In this document: positions 1 through 5,366 of the stretch, piece after piece
Layout of the letters: each line of letters opens with the position of its first letter
How positions within the stretch are numbered: the stretch's first letter is position 1
Made by a program: the position numbers and the translations under genes
Origin: JAGMDK01 sp023128695
GTDB lineage: Bacteria > Planctomycetota > Phycisphaerae > UBA1845 > Fen-1342
Assembly: GCA_030628805.1 (NCBI GenBank)
Contig: DAOVQG010000298.1
Coordinates: 1-5,798 of the forward strand
DNA length: 5,798 nt
Direction: 5' to 3'
The notes under the pieces: model-generated
Database searches by the model: none
Seen by the model: only the letters and a program-made list of their open reading frames with translations
Told to the model about the DNA's origin: nothing

Positions 1-62
1 GCACTGCTGGCCAAATGTCACAAATAACGTGTTATTGAGAGCTTCGCGGGGCTATGACCGAG

Positions 63-84
63 GTTAGGCACCTGCCCACCTAAC
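63..84. repeat. Short inverted repeat GTTAGG/CCTAAC
   Basis: Arms at 63-68 and 79-84 are exact reverse complements around a 10-nt loop. It is too short to assign a role and may belong to a dispersed intergenic repeat. Confidence 0.35.
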
Positions 85-101
85 ATCGCAAATGGCTGAC
101 C

Positions 102-129
102 GCTGAAAGCTGATTGCTGAAAGCTAGCT
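102..129. repeat. Two-copy 14-nt direct repeat based on GCTGAAAGC
   Basis: GCTGAAAGC occurs at 102-110 and again at 116-124, giving two units of 14 nt that diverge in their last five bases (TGATT and TAGCT). Related GGCTGA words occur just before (94-99) and after (135-140), so this is a small low-complexity patch. No function is visible. Confidence 0.5.
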
Positions 130-239
130 GCAAACGGCTGAACTCATACAACCCGGATAATTCCCACCGCAGAAACCGCTAAGAACGCAGAGTGTTGTTG
201 AGAAAGAAGTTACAGCGATATCCGAGCATGTTTCCTTTT

Positions 240-266
240 GCTGGTGCGAGAATCCCTTCTCGCACC
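240..266. repeat. Palindromic repeat, copy A (perfect 10-bp hairpin)
   Basis: The hairpin at 243-266 has arm GGTGCGAGAA, loop TCCC and arm TTCTCGCACC, with ten perfect base pairs. With three flanking bases it forms a 27-nt unit that recurs in inverted orientation at 5530-5556 with one mismatch. There is no T-run after it, so a classical intrinsic terminator is not supported. Its TCCC loop reads GGGA on the minus strand and links it to the other hairpins in the window. Confidence 0.8.
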
Positions 267-381
267 TGGTGAGGCTGGAAACCCGACTGATCTGCCGATA
301 GAATTCCACCCGGACGCGGTCGCTTAGGCACTGTGCCGTTGTGAGAGACTCCCAGCAAACCGGTTTTGACAGGGCCGACGA

Positions 382-894
382 GTGAAGTTTGTACTGATTG
401 ACCGTATTACTGAATTCGAGCCCGGACGGCGGATCGTCGCCCAAAAGGCGTTGTCGCTGGCCGAGGAGTACCTGGCGGACCATTTTCCGCGGTTCCCGGT
501 GCTCCCGGGCGTGCTGATGCTCGAGGCGCTGGTGCAGGCCAGCGCGTGGGTGGTGCGGGAGCGGCTGGATTTTGCCCCCAGCCTGGTATTGCTCAAAGAG
601 GCCCGCAACGTTACCTATAAGAGTTTCCTGACGCCCGGCCAGATCATGACGATCGAGTCCGTCTGTAAAGAGTTGGACGCCGAGCAGAGCAGTTTCACCG
701 CCAGCGGATGGGTCGATGGGCGTGAAATGCTCAAGGGGCGTCTCACGCTGCGGCACCTGAGCCTGGCGGCGGCCGACGCCGGCTGGGAAGAAACCGACAT
801 AGACCTACGTGCCCGGCAGCGGGCGTTGTTCAAATTGCTATGGAGAGGCTGCCCAACTGCTTCGGCCGCGGGCATGTCGCTGAATAACGAGTAA
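382..894 (+). CDS. FabZ-like 3-hydroxyacyl-ACP dehydratase (first of two)
   Basis: This 170-residue protein has the hotdog fold signature of FabZ, which removes water from (3R)-hydroxyacyl-ACP to give trans-2-enoyl-ACP in the cytoplasm. The catalytic histidine is His34 in DHFPRFPV and the catalytic acid is Glu48 in GVLMLEALVQ, both at the canonical spacing. The hotdog core runs to about residue 145. The tail from about 140 to 170 is extra compared with E. coli FabZ (151 residues) and ends in a low-complexity Ala/Ser stretch. GTG at 382 is chosen because MKFVLIDRITEFEPG gives the expected FabZ N-terminus and AGGG at 371-374 lies about seven bases upstream. It is the first gene of the block, 27 bp before the carrier protein. 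It is clearly paralogous to the dehydratase at 1452. Family assignment is firm; chain length and substrate are unknown. Confidence 0.92.
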   Translation: MKFVLIDRITEFEPGRRIVAQKALSLAEEYLADHFPRFPVLPGVLMLEALVQASAWVVRERLDFAPSLVLLKEARNVTYKSFLTPGQIMTIESVCKELDAEQSSFTASGWVDGREMLKGRLTLRHLSLAAADAGWEETDIDLRARQRALFKLLWRGCPTASAAGMSLNNE

Positions 895-907
895 GACGCC
901 TTCGAGT

Positions 908-915
908 GGAGGGAG
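908..915 (+). promoter_or_regulatory. Ribosome binding site of the carrier protein gene
   Basis: GGAGGGAG lies six bases before ATG at 922. A TTG at 919 directly precedes that ATG in the same frame. The Shine-Dalgarno spacing suits the ATG better, so the start is placed at 922. Confidence 0.75.
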
Positions 916-921
916 CCATTG

Positions 922-1317
922 ATGGCTACTGTGCCCCGGGAAGAGATATTGGAGAAGGTCCAGCAGGCGCTGGTTGACGCGTTGAGCGTTGAAGATGACG
1001 AGGTCACCGAAGAGGCGACCCTGACCGGCGATTTGCAGGCCGAGTCGATCGACATCCTCGACATCGTCTTCCGCCTGGAGAAAGCCTTCAATATCAAGAT
1101 ATCGCAGGAGGAGCTCACCCCCCGCGACATCCTGGACAATCCCGAGTACGTCGACAATCGCAAGCTCAACGCGGCCGGCCTGGCCGCCCTGAAGGAGCGC
1201 TTCACCCACGCCGACTACTCCAAGTTCGAGCAGGACCCCGACATCGACAAGATTCTCGACGTCTTCACGGTCGGGACCATCGTCAACTTCGTCGAGCACA
1301 AGCTGGCTACCGCGTAG
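922..1317 (+). CDS. Acyl carrier protein with an extended C-terminal half
   Basis: A 131-residue acidic carrier protein that would hold acyl intermediates as thioesters on a 4'-phosphopantetheine arm. Helix I is at about 6-21. The attachment serine is Ser42 in LQAESIDILDIVF, where ESID replaces the usual DSLD. Helix II continues to about residue 56. E. coli ACP has 78 residues, and its Thr-Val preceding the last helix lies 28 residues after the serine. Here the matching FTVGTIVNFVEHKL lies about 74 residues after Ser42, an insertion of roughly 45 residues (about 62-113) rich in charged and aromatic residues, including KERFTHADYSKFEQDP. Long carrier proteins of this kind occur, to my recollection, beside FabZ and FabF genes in planctomycetes. 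It sits between the two dehydratases, so it is probably the dedicated carrier of this pathway rather than the housekeeping ACP. Confidence 0.93.
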   Translation: MATVPREEILEKVQQALVDALSVEDDEVTEEATLTGDLQAESIDILDIVFRLEKAFNIKISQEELTPRDILDNPEYVDNRKLNAAGLAALKERFTHADYSKFEQDPDIDKILDVFTVGTIVNFVEHKLATA

Positions 1318-1349
1318 TGCTTTTTGACACGTGAAATGATGGAAGAAGC

Positions 1350-1412
1350 GGATGGGTGGCACGGCCGTGTCGGCCGTGAATACCACGGCTGACACAGCCG
1401 TGCCACCCATCC
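1350..1412. repeat. Long intergenic inverted repeat (29-bp arms, 5-nt loop)
   Basis: Arms at 1350-1378 and 1384-1412 are complementary at 27 of 29 positions around the loop AATAC. On the plus-strand transcript one non-Watson-Crick position is a G-U wobble and the other a C-A mismatch. The arms are built from variants of CACGGCCGTG, which is itself palindromic at 1360-1369. It fills most of the gap between the carrier protein and the second dehydratase. There is no T-run after it, so it is not an obvious terminator. In mRNA it would form a very stable stem-loop able to pause transcription or protect the upstream message. The form suggests a non-autonomous dispersed element. Confidence 0.88.
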
Positions 1413-1451
1413 ATCAATTGAGATGTAATGGAGCAGTAGTAGAGGAACGCT

Positions 1452-1940
1452 GTGCGCTGGATCTGGTTTGATCGGTTTGAGGAGTTCGTGCCCGGCCGGC
1501 GGGCGGTGGCGGTCAAGAACGTCACCCTTGCCGAAGACCATCTGCACGACCATTTCCCCGGCTTCCCCGTCCAGCCCGCCAGCTTGATGATCGAGGGCAT
1601 GGCTCAGACCGCCGGCATCCTGGTCGGGCACATGCGGGATTTCACCGAAAAGGTCATTCTCGCGAAGATCAAGAAAGCGACGTTCCACCAGATCGTGCGG
1701 CCCGGCGATCAAATTTGGTATCACGCTTTCATCGAGCAGGTAACCGACGCGGCCGCCATAACGCACGGGGAAATCCGCCGAGGCGAGGAGTTGGTTGGCG
1801 AGATCGATCTGGTCTTCTCGCACATTGACCAGAACATGAGCGGCCTGGAATTTCCCGAGGAGAACTTCGTCTTCACCGAGGAGTTCATGTCTCTATTGAA
1901 GACTTATACGCAGCGCGATAGCGAGAGGATCACACTGTGA
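1452..1940 (+). CDS. FabZ-like 3-hydroxyacyl-ACP dehydratase (second of two)
   Basis: A 162-residue hotdog dehydratase parallel to the gene at 382. Both share the pattern DR-x-x-EF-x-PGRR-x-VA near the N-terminus and have the catalytic pair at the same numbers: His34 in DHFPGFPV and Glu48 in LMIEGMAQ. The segment before the glutamate reads QPASLMIEG where FabZ usually has MPGVLMIEA, so the substrate tunnel may differ from the first copy. A tail of about 30 residues follows the core (GLEFPEENFVFTEEF onward). GTG at 1452 is supported by GAGGA at 1442-1446, five bases upstream. The stop overlaps the next start in GTGA (1937-1940), indicating translational coupling to the degenerate ketosynthase. 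A paired dehydratase could form a heteromeric hotdog complex, as the two dehydratases of aryl-polyene systems do, but that is inference. Confidence 0.92.
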   Translation: MRWIWFDRFEEFVPGRRAVAVKNVTLAEDHLHDHFPGFPVQPASLMIEGMAQTAGILVGHMRDFTEKVILAKIKKATFHQIVRPGDQIWYHAFIEQVTDAAAITHGEIRRGEELVGEIDLVFSHIDQNMSGLEFPEENFVFTEEFMSLLKTYTQRDSERITL

Positions 1941-3277
1941 GTAGACGCCGCGTCGTCATCACCGGCCTGGGCCCGGTGACCCCCTTGGGCATCGGCGTCA
2001 CCGAGTTCTGGAACGCCCTGCTCGAAAAGCGCTCCGCCATCCGCTGCTTGCAGGCCTTCGATCCAACCCGCTTCGACTCGCGGATCGGGGGCGAGATCGA
2101 CGGCCTCAAAGTCGCGAACTTCGTGCATAAGAGCTATCGCAAGGCCGCCAAGATCATGGCTCGCGACATCGTGCTGGCGGTGGCCGCCGCCCACCAGGCC
2201 CTCGGCGACGCCGGCTTGCACACCAAGTGCCTGATCGAGCGCGGCGAGGCCGAGGGCGAGCCCAACATCGACAACACCCGCTTCGGGGCCAACATTGGGG
2301 CCGGGCTGATCTGCGCCGACCTGCCGGAATTGGCGGAAGTCCTGCACGGCTCCAGCAAGAACGGCAAATTCGATTTCGCGCACTGGGGTTCGGAGGGCAT
2401 TAACAACCTTACCCCCCTCTGGCTGCTCAAGTTCCTCCCCAACATGCTCGCTTGCCACGTCACCATCGTGCACGACGCACAGGGCCCCAGCAACACCATC
2501 ACCTGTGGAGAGGCCAGCAGCCACCTGGCGATCGGCGAGGCCTTTCGCGCCATCGTCCGCGGCGCGGCCGACGTGTGCACCTGCGGCGGCGCCGAAAGCA
2601 AAGTCAGCCCGATGGCGGTGCTACGCCAGGAGCTTGGCCGGCGGCTCAGCACGCGCAACGATACGCCGGAGAAGGCCTGCCGCCCGTTCGCCGCCGATCG
2701 CGACGGCACGGTGATCTCCGAAGGCGGCGGTTTGGTGATATTGGAAGAGTTGGAACATGCCCGGCGGCGTGGAGTACGGATCTACGCCGAGCTGGTGGGC
2801 TTCGGTGCCGGCCACGATGCTTACATGGCTGCTCAGCCCAGCCAACCTCACCCCGACGGCCGGGGCTTGACGGTGGCGATGCGAAAGGCGCTGAAGGACG
2901 CCGGCATCACGGCTGGGCAGTTGGACATGGTGGCTTCGGCCGGCTGCGGGCTGAAAGAGCACGACCGCTCCGAGGCGGCGGCGATACGGACTGTACTTGG
3001 TGAGCGAATCACTGACGTCCCGGTGATGAACATCAAGGCCGGGCTCGGGAACAACGGGGCCGGCAGCGGGGCAATTGACTGTATCGCCGCCGTCCTGGCG
3101 ACGCGGTACGGGACCATCCCACCCGCGTTCAACAGCGAGCCGATGGACCCCGACTGCGGCCTGAAGATGATTACCGATGAGCCCACCGACGCCCGGATCG
3201 ACTATGCGTTGAGCAACGCCTACGCGCTCGGCGGCGGCCAAAACGCGGCGTTGTTGCTCAAGCGATTCCGCGAGTAG
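1937..3277 (+). CDS. FabF-like ketosynthase lacking catalytic residues (KS-beta / chain-length-factor-like)
   Basis: A 446-residue member of the beta-ketoacyl-ACP synthase (thiolase fold) family, starting with the typical RRRVVITGLGPVTPLG. The fold landmarks are present: GPSNTIT before the nucleophile elbow, RPFAADRDGTVISEGGG at about 249-265, and a C-terminal GGGQN. The catalytic triad is not. The nucleophile cysteine position holds Glu192 (TITCGEASSH against the usual STACASG). The first histidine position holds Ala335 (ASAGCG against NAHGTS), and the second holds Asn372 (KAGLGNNGAG against KSMLGHLIAG). The nearby lysine, Lys367, is kept. Cys190, two residues before Glu192, aligns with a threonine in active enzymes. 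It should therefore not condense chains and is best read as a structural partner of the intact ketosynthase at 3433. GTG at 1937 overlaps the preceding stop, and AGAGGA lies at 1924-1929. Confidence 0.92.
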   Translation: MSRRRVVITGLGPVTPLGIGVTEFWNALLEKRSAIRCLQAFDPTRFDSRIGGEIDGLKVANFVHKSYRKAAKIMARDIVLAVAAAHQALGDAGLHTKCLIERGEAEGEPNIDNTRFGANIGAGLICADLPELAEVLHGSSKNGKFDFAHWGSEGINNLTPLWLLKFLPNMLACHVTIVHDAQGPSNTITCGEASSHLAIGEAFRAIVRGAADVCTCGGAESKVSPMAVLRQELGRRLSTRNDTPEKACRPFAADRDGTVISEGGGLVILEELEHARRRGVRIYAELVGFGAGHDAYMAAQPSQPHPDGRGLTVAMRKALKDAGITAGQLDMVASAGCGLKEHDRSEAAAIRTVLGERITDVPVMNIKAGLGNNGAGSGAIDCIAAVLATRYGTIPPAFNSEPMDPDCGLKMITDEPTDARIDYALSNAYALGGGQNAALLLKRFRE

Positions 3278-3288
3278 TGTGCCAGAAC

Positions 3289-3380
3289 GTGTGGCACCGG
3301 CTTCCAGCCGGTGAGTACGCGTGTGGCACTGGCTTCCAGCCGGTGAGTACGCGTGTGGCACCGGCTTCCAGCCGGTGAGT
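3289..3380. repeat. Three tandem 32-bp hairpin units
   Basis: Units begin at 3289, 3321 and 3353 with a 32-bp period; the third is cut at 28 bp. Each starts GTGTGGCA and contains the hairpin CACCGGCTTCCAGCCGGTG, with 8-bp arms and a TCC loop. In the second unit one C is T, which gives a U-G wobble in plus-strand RNA and so keeps the stem. The units lie in the gap between the two ketosynthase genes, starting 12 bp after the stop. They are contiguous with no spacers, so this is not a CRISPR array. The type looks like a dispersed planctomycete intergenic repeat amplified locally. Confidence 0.92.
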
Positions 3381-3386
3381 GTGTAG

Positions 3387-3403
3387 GGTCCGCTGTGCGG
3401 ACC
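3387..3403. repeat. GGTCCG/CGGACC hairpin of a second repeat type
   Basis: Perfect 6-bp arms at 3387-3392 and 3398-3403 surround the loop CTGTG. It follows directly after the tandem 32-bp units and its sequence is unrelated to them, so two repeat types have accumulated in this gap. It ends 29 bp before the ATG of the intact ketosynthase. There is no T-run, so it is not a clear terminator. Confidence 0.7.
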
Positions 3404-3432
3404 AGAAGTGCTGCAAGATTGAAAGTGCAACG

Positions 3433-4725
3433 ATGAAACGACGCGTGGTTATCACTGGTTTCGGTTGGGTCACCCCCCTCGGCTGCGATATCGAAACGGT
3501 GTGGAAGAAGCTGCTGAGCGGACAAAGTGGGGCTAACCCCACAACGAACTTCGACGCCCACACGTTCCCCTCCCAGTTCGCCGCCGAGGTCAAGAATTTC
3601 GACCTCAAGGCTTTCCTCGGAACCCATTACGATAACCATAAAACATGCAGCCGGAACGCCGGCTTCGCCCTGGCCGCGGCCGAAATGGCCTGGCAGTCCG
3701 CCGGTCTCAATGGCGGCCTCGACGTCGATCCGGACATGGTCGGCGTTTACCTAGGCGGTGGAGAAGGCCCGATCGATTTTGACAACTTCGCCGCCGCCGC
3801 GGTTGCTGGCTGGAACCCGGAGCAGCGCGACCTGGATACGGTCCGCTGGGCGGAAGTCGCGGCTGAGCGGCTGACCGCCGTCAAGGAGTTCGAGCAGGAC
3901 CCGAACTGTGCCGCCGGTCACCTCGCCTGCCGCTTCAACGCCCAGGGGCCGAACTTCAACACCCTCACCGCTTGTGCCGCCAGCACCCAGGCCCTCGGCG
4001 AGGCCACCACGCTGATTCGCCGAGGCGACGCCGACGTGATGATCTCCGGCGGCGCACACAGCATGATCCACCCGCTCGGCGTGACCGGCTTCAACCGCCT
4101 GACGGCCCTCTCGACGCGCAACGACAGCTACGCTACGGCCTCGCGGCCCTTCGACAAAAGCCGCGACGGGTTCGTCCTCGGCGAAGGCTCCGGCATCCTC
4201 ATTCTTGAGGAGTTGGAGAGTGCCAAACGCCGCGGGGCGCGGATCATGGCCGAGATCACCGGCTACGGCTCGACGGCGGACGCCTTCCGCGTGACCGACA
4301 TGCACGAGGGTGGGCGGGGAGCGATCGCGGCGATGAAGGGGGCGCTCGACGATGCCGGCCTCGGCCCCGCCGACATCGACTACATCTCCGCCCACGGCAC
4401 CAGCACCGAGGAGAATGACAAGGTCGAGTCGCTCGCGATCCGCACAGTCTTCGGCGACTTGGCCAAGCAAGTCCCGATCAGCAGCATCAAGAGCATGCTG
4501 GGCCACTTGATCGCCGGGGCCGGCGCGGTCGAGCTGATCACCTGCACCCTGGCGATCCGCGACGGCGTCATCCCGCCGACCGCGAATTACACCGAGCCCG
4601 ACCCCAACTGCGACCTCGACTACGTCCCCAACCAGTCCCGCCAGGCCGACGTCCGCACCTGCCTGTCCAACAGCTTCGGCTTCGGCGGCCAGAACGACAC
4701 CCTGATCGTCCGGGCTTATGAATAG
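3433..4725 (+). CDS. FabF-like beta-ketoacyl-ACP synthase, catalytically intact
   Basis: A 430-residue condensing enzyme that would join malonyl-ACP to an acyl chain with loss of CO2. All the residues expected of FabF are present: nucleophile Cys181 in TLTACAAST, His321 in SAHGTSTEEND, Lys353 and His358 in SIKSMLGHLIAGAG, and the Phe gate with glycine loop SFGFGGQND at about 414-422. The length is slightly above E. coli FabF (about 413 residues). ATG at 3433 is chosen because MKRRVVITGFGWVTPLG is the standard N-terminus; a GTG at 3379 in the same frame would add 18 residues encoded partly by intergenic repeat. No good Shine-Dalgarno is seen before 3433, only weak GAAAG at 3421-3425. The repeat-filled gap may therefore make its expression independent of the upstream genes. 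Pairing with the degenerate ketosynthase at 1937 suggests a KS/CLF-type heterodimer. Confidence 0.95.
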   Translation: MKRRVVITGFGWVTPLGCDIETVWKKLLSGQSGANPTTNFDAHTFPSQFAAEVKNFDLKAFLGTHYDNHKTCSRNAGFALAAAEMAWQSAGLNGGLDVDPDMVGVYLGGGEGPIDFDNFAAAAVAGWNPEQRDLDTVRWAEVAAERLTAVKEFEQDPNCAAGHLACRFNAQGPNFNTLTACAASTQALGEATTLIRRGDADVMISGGAHSMIHPLGVTGFNRLTALSTRNDSYATASRPFDKSRDGFVLGEGSGILILEELESAKRRGARIMAEITGYGSTADAFRVTDMHEGGRGAIAAMKGALDDAGLGPADIDYISAHGTSTEENDKVESLAIRTVFGDLAKQVPISSIKSMLGHLIAGAGAVELITCTLAIRDGVIPPTANYTEPDPNCDLDYVPNQSRQADVRTCLSNSFGFGGQNDTLIVRAYE

Positions 4726-4741
4726 AGGTCACGGTCCGCTT

Positions 4742-4803
4742 GGGGAGGGCGAAGCCACTGCTTTCACGATCTTCGCTGGGGAGGGCGGAGCTCCTGCTTC
4801 GCC
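4742..4803. repeat. Two-copy direct repeat with a hairpin in the second copy
   Basis: A 22-nt unit beginning GGGGAGGGCG occurs at 4742-4763 and 4778-4799 with three mismatches and a 36-nt period. The second copy extends into a hairpin at 4784-4803: arm GGCGGAGC, loop TCCT, arm GCTTCGCC, with one G-U wobble in plus-strand RNA. It lies between the convergent ketosynthase and hicA genes, where a bidirectional terminator would be expected, but no T-run follows. Confidence 0.65.
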
Positions 4804-4815
4804 GGTCGTGAGCCT

Positions 4816-4832
4816 GCAAAGCAGAGCTTTGC
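4816..4832. terminator. Possible terminator hairpin between convergent genes
   Basis: GCAAAGC and GCTTTGC form a perfect 7-bp stem around AGA. It lies 91 bp after the ketosynthase stop and 31 bp beyond the hicA stop on the other strand. No U-tract is present on either strand, so the terminator call rests on position and stem only. It may simply be another dispersed repeat. Confidence 0.35.
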
Positions 4833-4862
4833 GGTCCCCGTTCCGTGCCGCTCGCTCGGTCG

Positions 4863-5090
4863 TCAGAGCAGGGCGACGAATTCTTCCACCGATAGACCCA
4901 TGTCATCGATAAGACCGTGAAGCGTTCCGAGCTTGAGATCGCGCCCTTTGTGCACGGGGACGACAATCCGCCGCTTGTCGGACACCCGCATGTAGACGGC
5001 ATGGCTGCCTTTTTGCCGATCGAACTCGAATCCCAGCCGCTGCGCGATTTTGACGAGATCGCGTGCCGCCACGACCGGCAGCTTGCTCAT
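4863..5090 (-). CDS. hicA: HicA-family mRNA interferase toxin
   Basis: A 75-residue small basic protein of the HicA (YcfA-like) family, which has a double-stranded-RNA-binding-like fold and cleaves mRNA. The diagnostic motif is GFEFDRQKGSHAVYMR with the catalytic His30, followed by the RIVVPVHKGRDLKLGTL strand-turn and a final helix DDMGLSVEEFVALL. It is full length for the family. Its ATG overlaps the hicB stop in ATGA (5090-5087), so its translation is coupled to that of the antitoxin, which is made first. It is convergent with the ketosynthase gene and functionally unrelated to the acyl-chain block. The module is probably a mobile accessory pair or stabilising element. Confidence 0.94.
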   Translation of the reverse strand: MSKLPVVAARDLVKIAQRLGFEFDRQKGSHAVYMRVSDKRRIVVPVHKGRDLKLGTLHGLIDDMGLSVEEFVALL

Positions 5091-5308
5091 ATGCCTATCT
5101 CGACCGGCTTGATCAGGAGATCTTCCTGTGGGATGGGTTCGCCGTGGGCCTTAATGCTCTCCAGGTAGACCTCGATTGCCTCGCGGATGTTGTCCACCGC
5201 CTCGTCCAGCGAGTTGCCCTGAGAGTGACAGCCCTTCAGGGCCGGACAGTAGGCGTGAAAGCCGCCATCCGCCTCACGCTCAAGGATAACCGTATAGCGG
5301 TAGGTCAT
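5087..5308 (-). CDS. hicB: HicB-family antitoxin, short form
   Basis: A 73-residue antitoxin expected to bind and block HicA. It shows the partial RNase H-like fold of HicB: strand YRYTVILERE, then GGFHAYCPALKGCHSQG (15-31) and the helix SLDEAVDNIREAIEVYLESI (33-52). The protein ends about 20 residues later, so there is no room for the C-terminal ribbon-helix-helix or helix-turn-helix DNA-binding domain found in longer HicB proteins. Such short forms are known, but autoregulation must then work differently or be absent. The start at 5308 is fixed by a strong Shine-Dalgarno on the minus strand (GGAAGGAG, plus positions 5317-5324) eight bases upstream. Gene order antitoxin then toxin, with a 4-bp overlap. 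Confidence 0.94.
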   Translation of the reverse strand: MTYRYTVILEREADGGFHAYCPALKGCHSQGNSLDEAVDNIREAIEVYLESIKAHGEPIPQEDLLIKPVEIGI

Positions 5309-5316
5309 AGCTCACG

Positions 5317-5324
5317 CTCCTTCC
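5317..5324 (-). promoter_or_regulatory. Strong ribosome binding site of hicB
   Basis: On the minus strand GGAAGGAG ends eight bases before the hicB ATG at 5308. It is the strongest Shine-Dalgarno in the window along with that of the carrier protein, consistent with high antitoxin synthesis. Confidence 0.75.
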
Positions 5325-5360
5325 GGCAAACGCACCGGGCCATCAGTGAACTCCCAGACT

Positions 5361-5366
5361 ATCATA
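5361..5366 (-). promoter_or_regulatory. Candidate -10 box of the hicBA promoter
   Basis: The minus strand reads TATGAT here, five of six matches to TATAAT, in a locally AT-richer patch. Transcription would begin near 5354, giving a leader of about 45 nt before the hicB start. The -35 position at 17 bp spacing (TGGGAA) matches only three of six, so support is limited. Confidence 0.35.

Larger units (their letters stand above)
1..381. other. Left non-coding region upstream of the acyl-chain gene block
   Basis: I see no convincing gene here. Open frames on either strand match no family I recognise, and the longer minus-strand ones run on into the opposite strand of the dehydratase gene. The region holds small repeats: an AATAAC-GT-GTTATT near-palindrome at 23-36, a 6-bp inverted repeat GTTAGG/CCTAAC at 63-84, a twice-repeated GCTGAAAGC at 102-110 and 116-124, and a strong hairpin at 243-266. 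The promoter of the downstream block presumably lies here or further upstream, but I could not find a convincing -35/-10 pair. Confidence 0.6.

Noticed and set aside
366..371. Perfect TTGACA as a -35 box for the first dehydratase gene
   Set aside because: It lies only 10 bp before the GTG at 382, so the matching -10 (TGTACT at 390-395) would be inside the gene and could not drive its full-length expression.
124..756. Minus-strand 210-codon open frame across the left non-coding region
   Set aside because: More than half lies opposite the FabZ-like gene, it reads through the hairpin at 243-266, and no protein family is recognisable.
919..921. TTG as the start of the carrier protein
   Set aside because: It is directly followed by an in-frame ATG that has better spacing from GGAGGGAG and is the far commoner start codon.
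1937..3277. Pseudogene interpretation of the first ketosynthase
   Set aside because: The frame is uninterrupted over 446 codons, is translationally coupled to the gene before it, and retains all fold motifs. Only the catalytic positions differ, which fits a specialised partner better than decay.
3289..3380. CRISPR-like array
   Set aside because: The 32-bp units are contiguous with no unique spacers, there are only three, and each is a self-complementary hairpin.
2621..3430. Minus-strand 269-codon open frame opposite the degenerate ketosynthase
   Set aside because: It lies antisense to a clear gene. Its N-terminal part is translated hairpin repeat (TGWKPVP-type peptides) and it resembles no family. 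It is a product of high GC content.
3379..3432. N-terminal extension of the intact ketosynthase from GTG at 3379
   Set aside because: The extra 18 residues are encoded by intergenic hairpin repeat, and the family N-terminus begins at the ATG at 3433.
3751..4506. Minus-strand 251-codon open frame opposite the intact ketosynthase
   Set aside because: It is the antisense frame of a strongly conserved gene, with the Asp/Val/Gly/Ala-rich make-up typical of such shadows.
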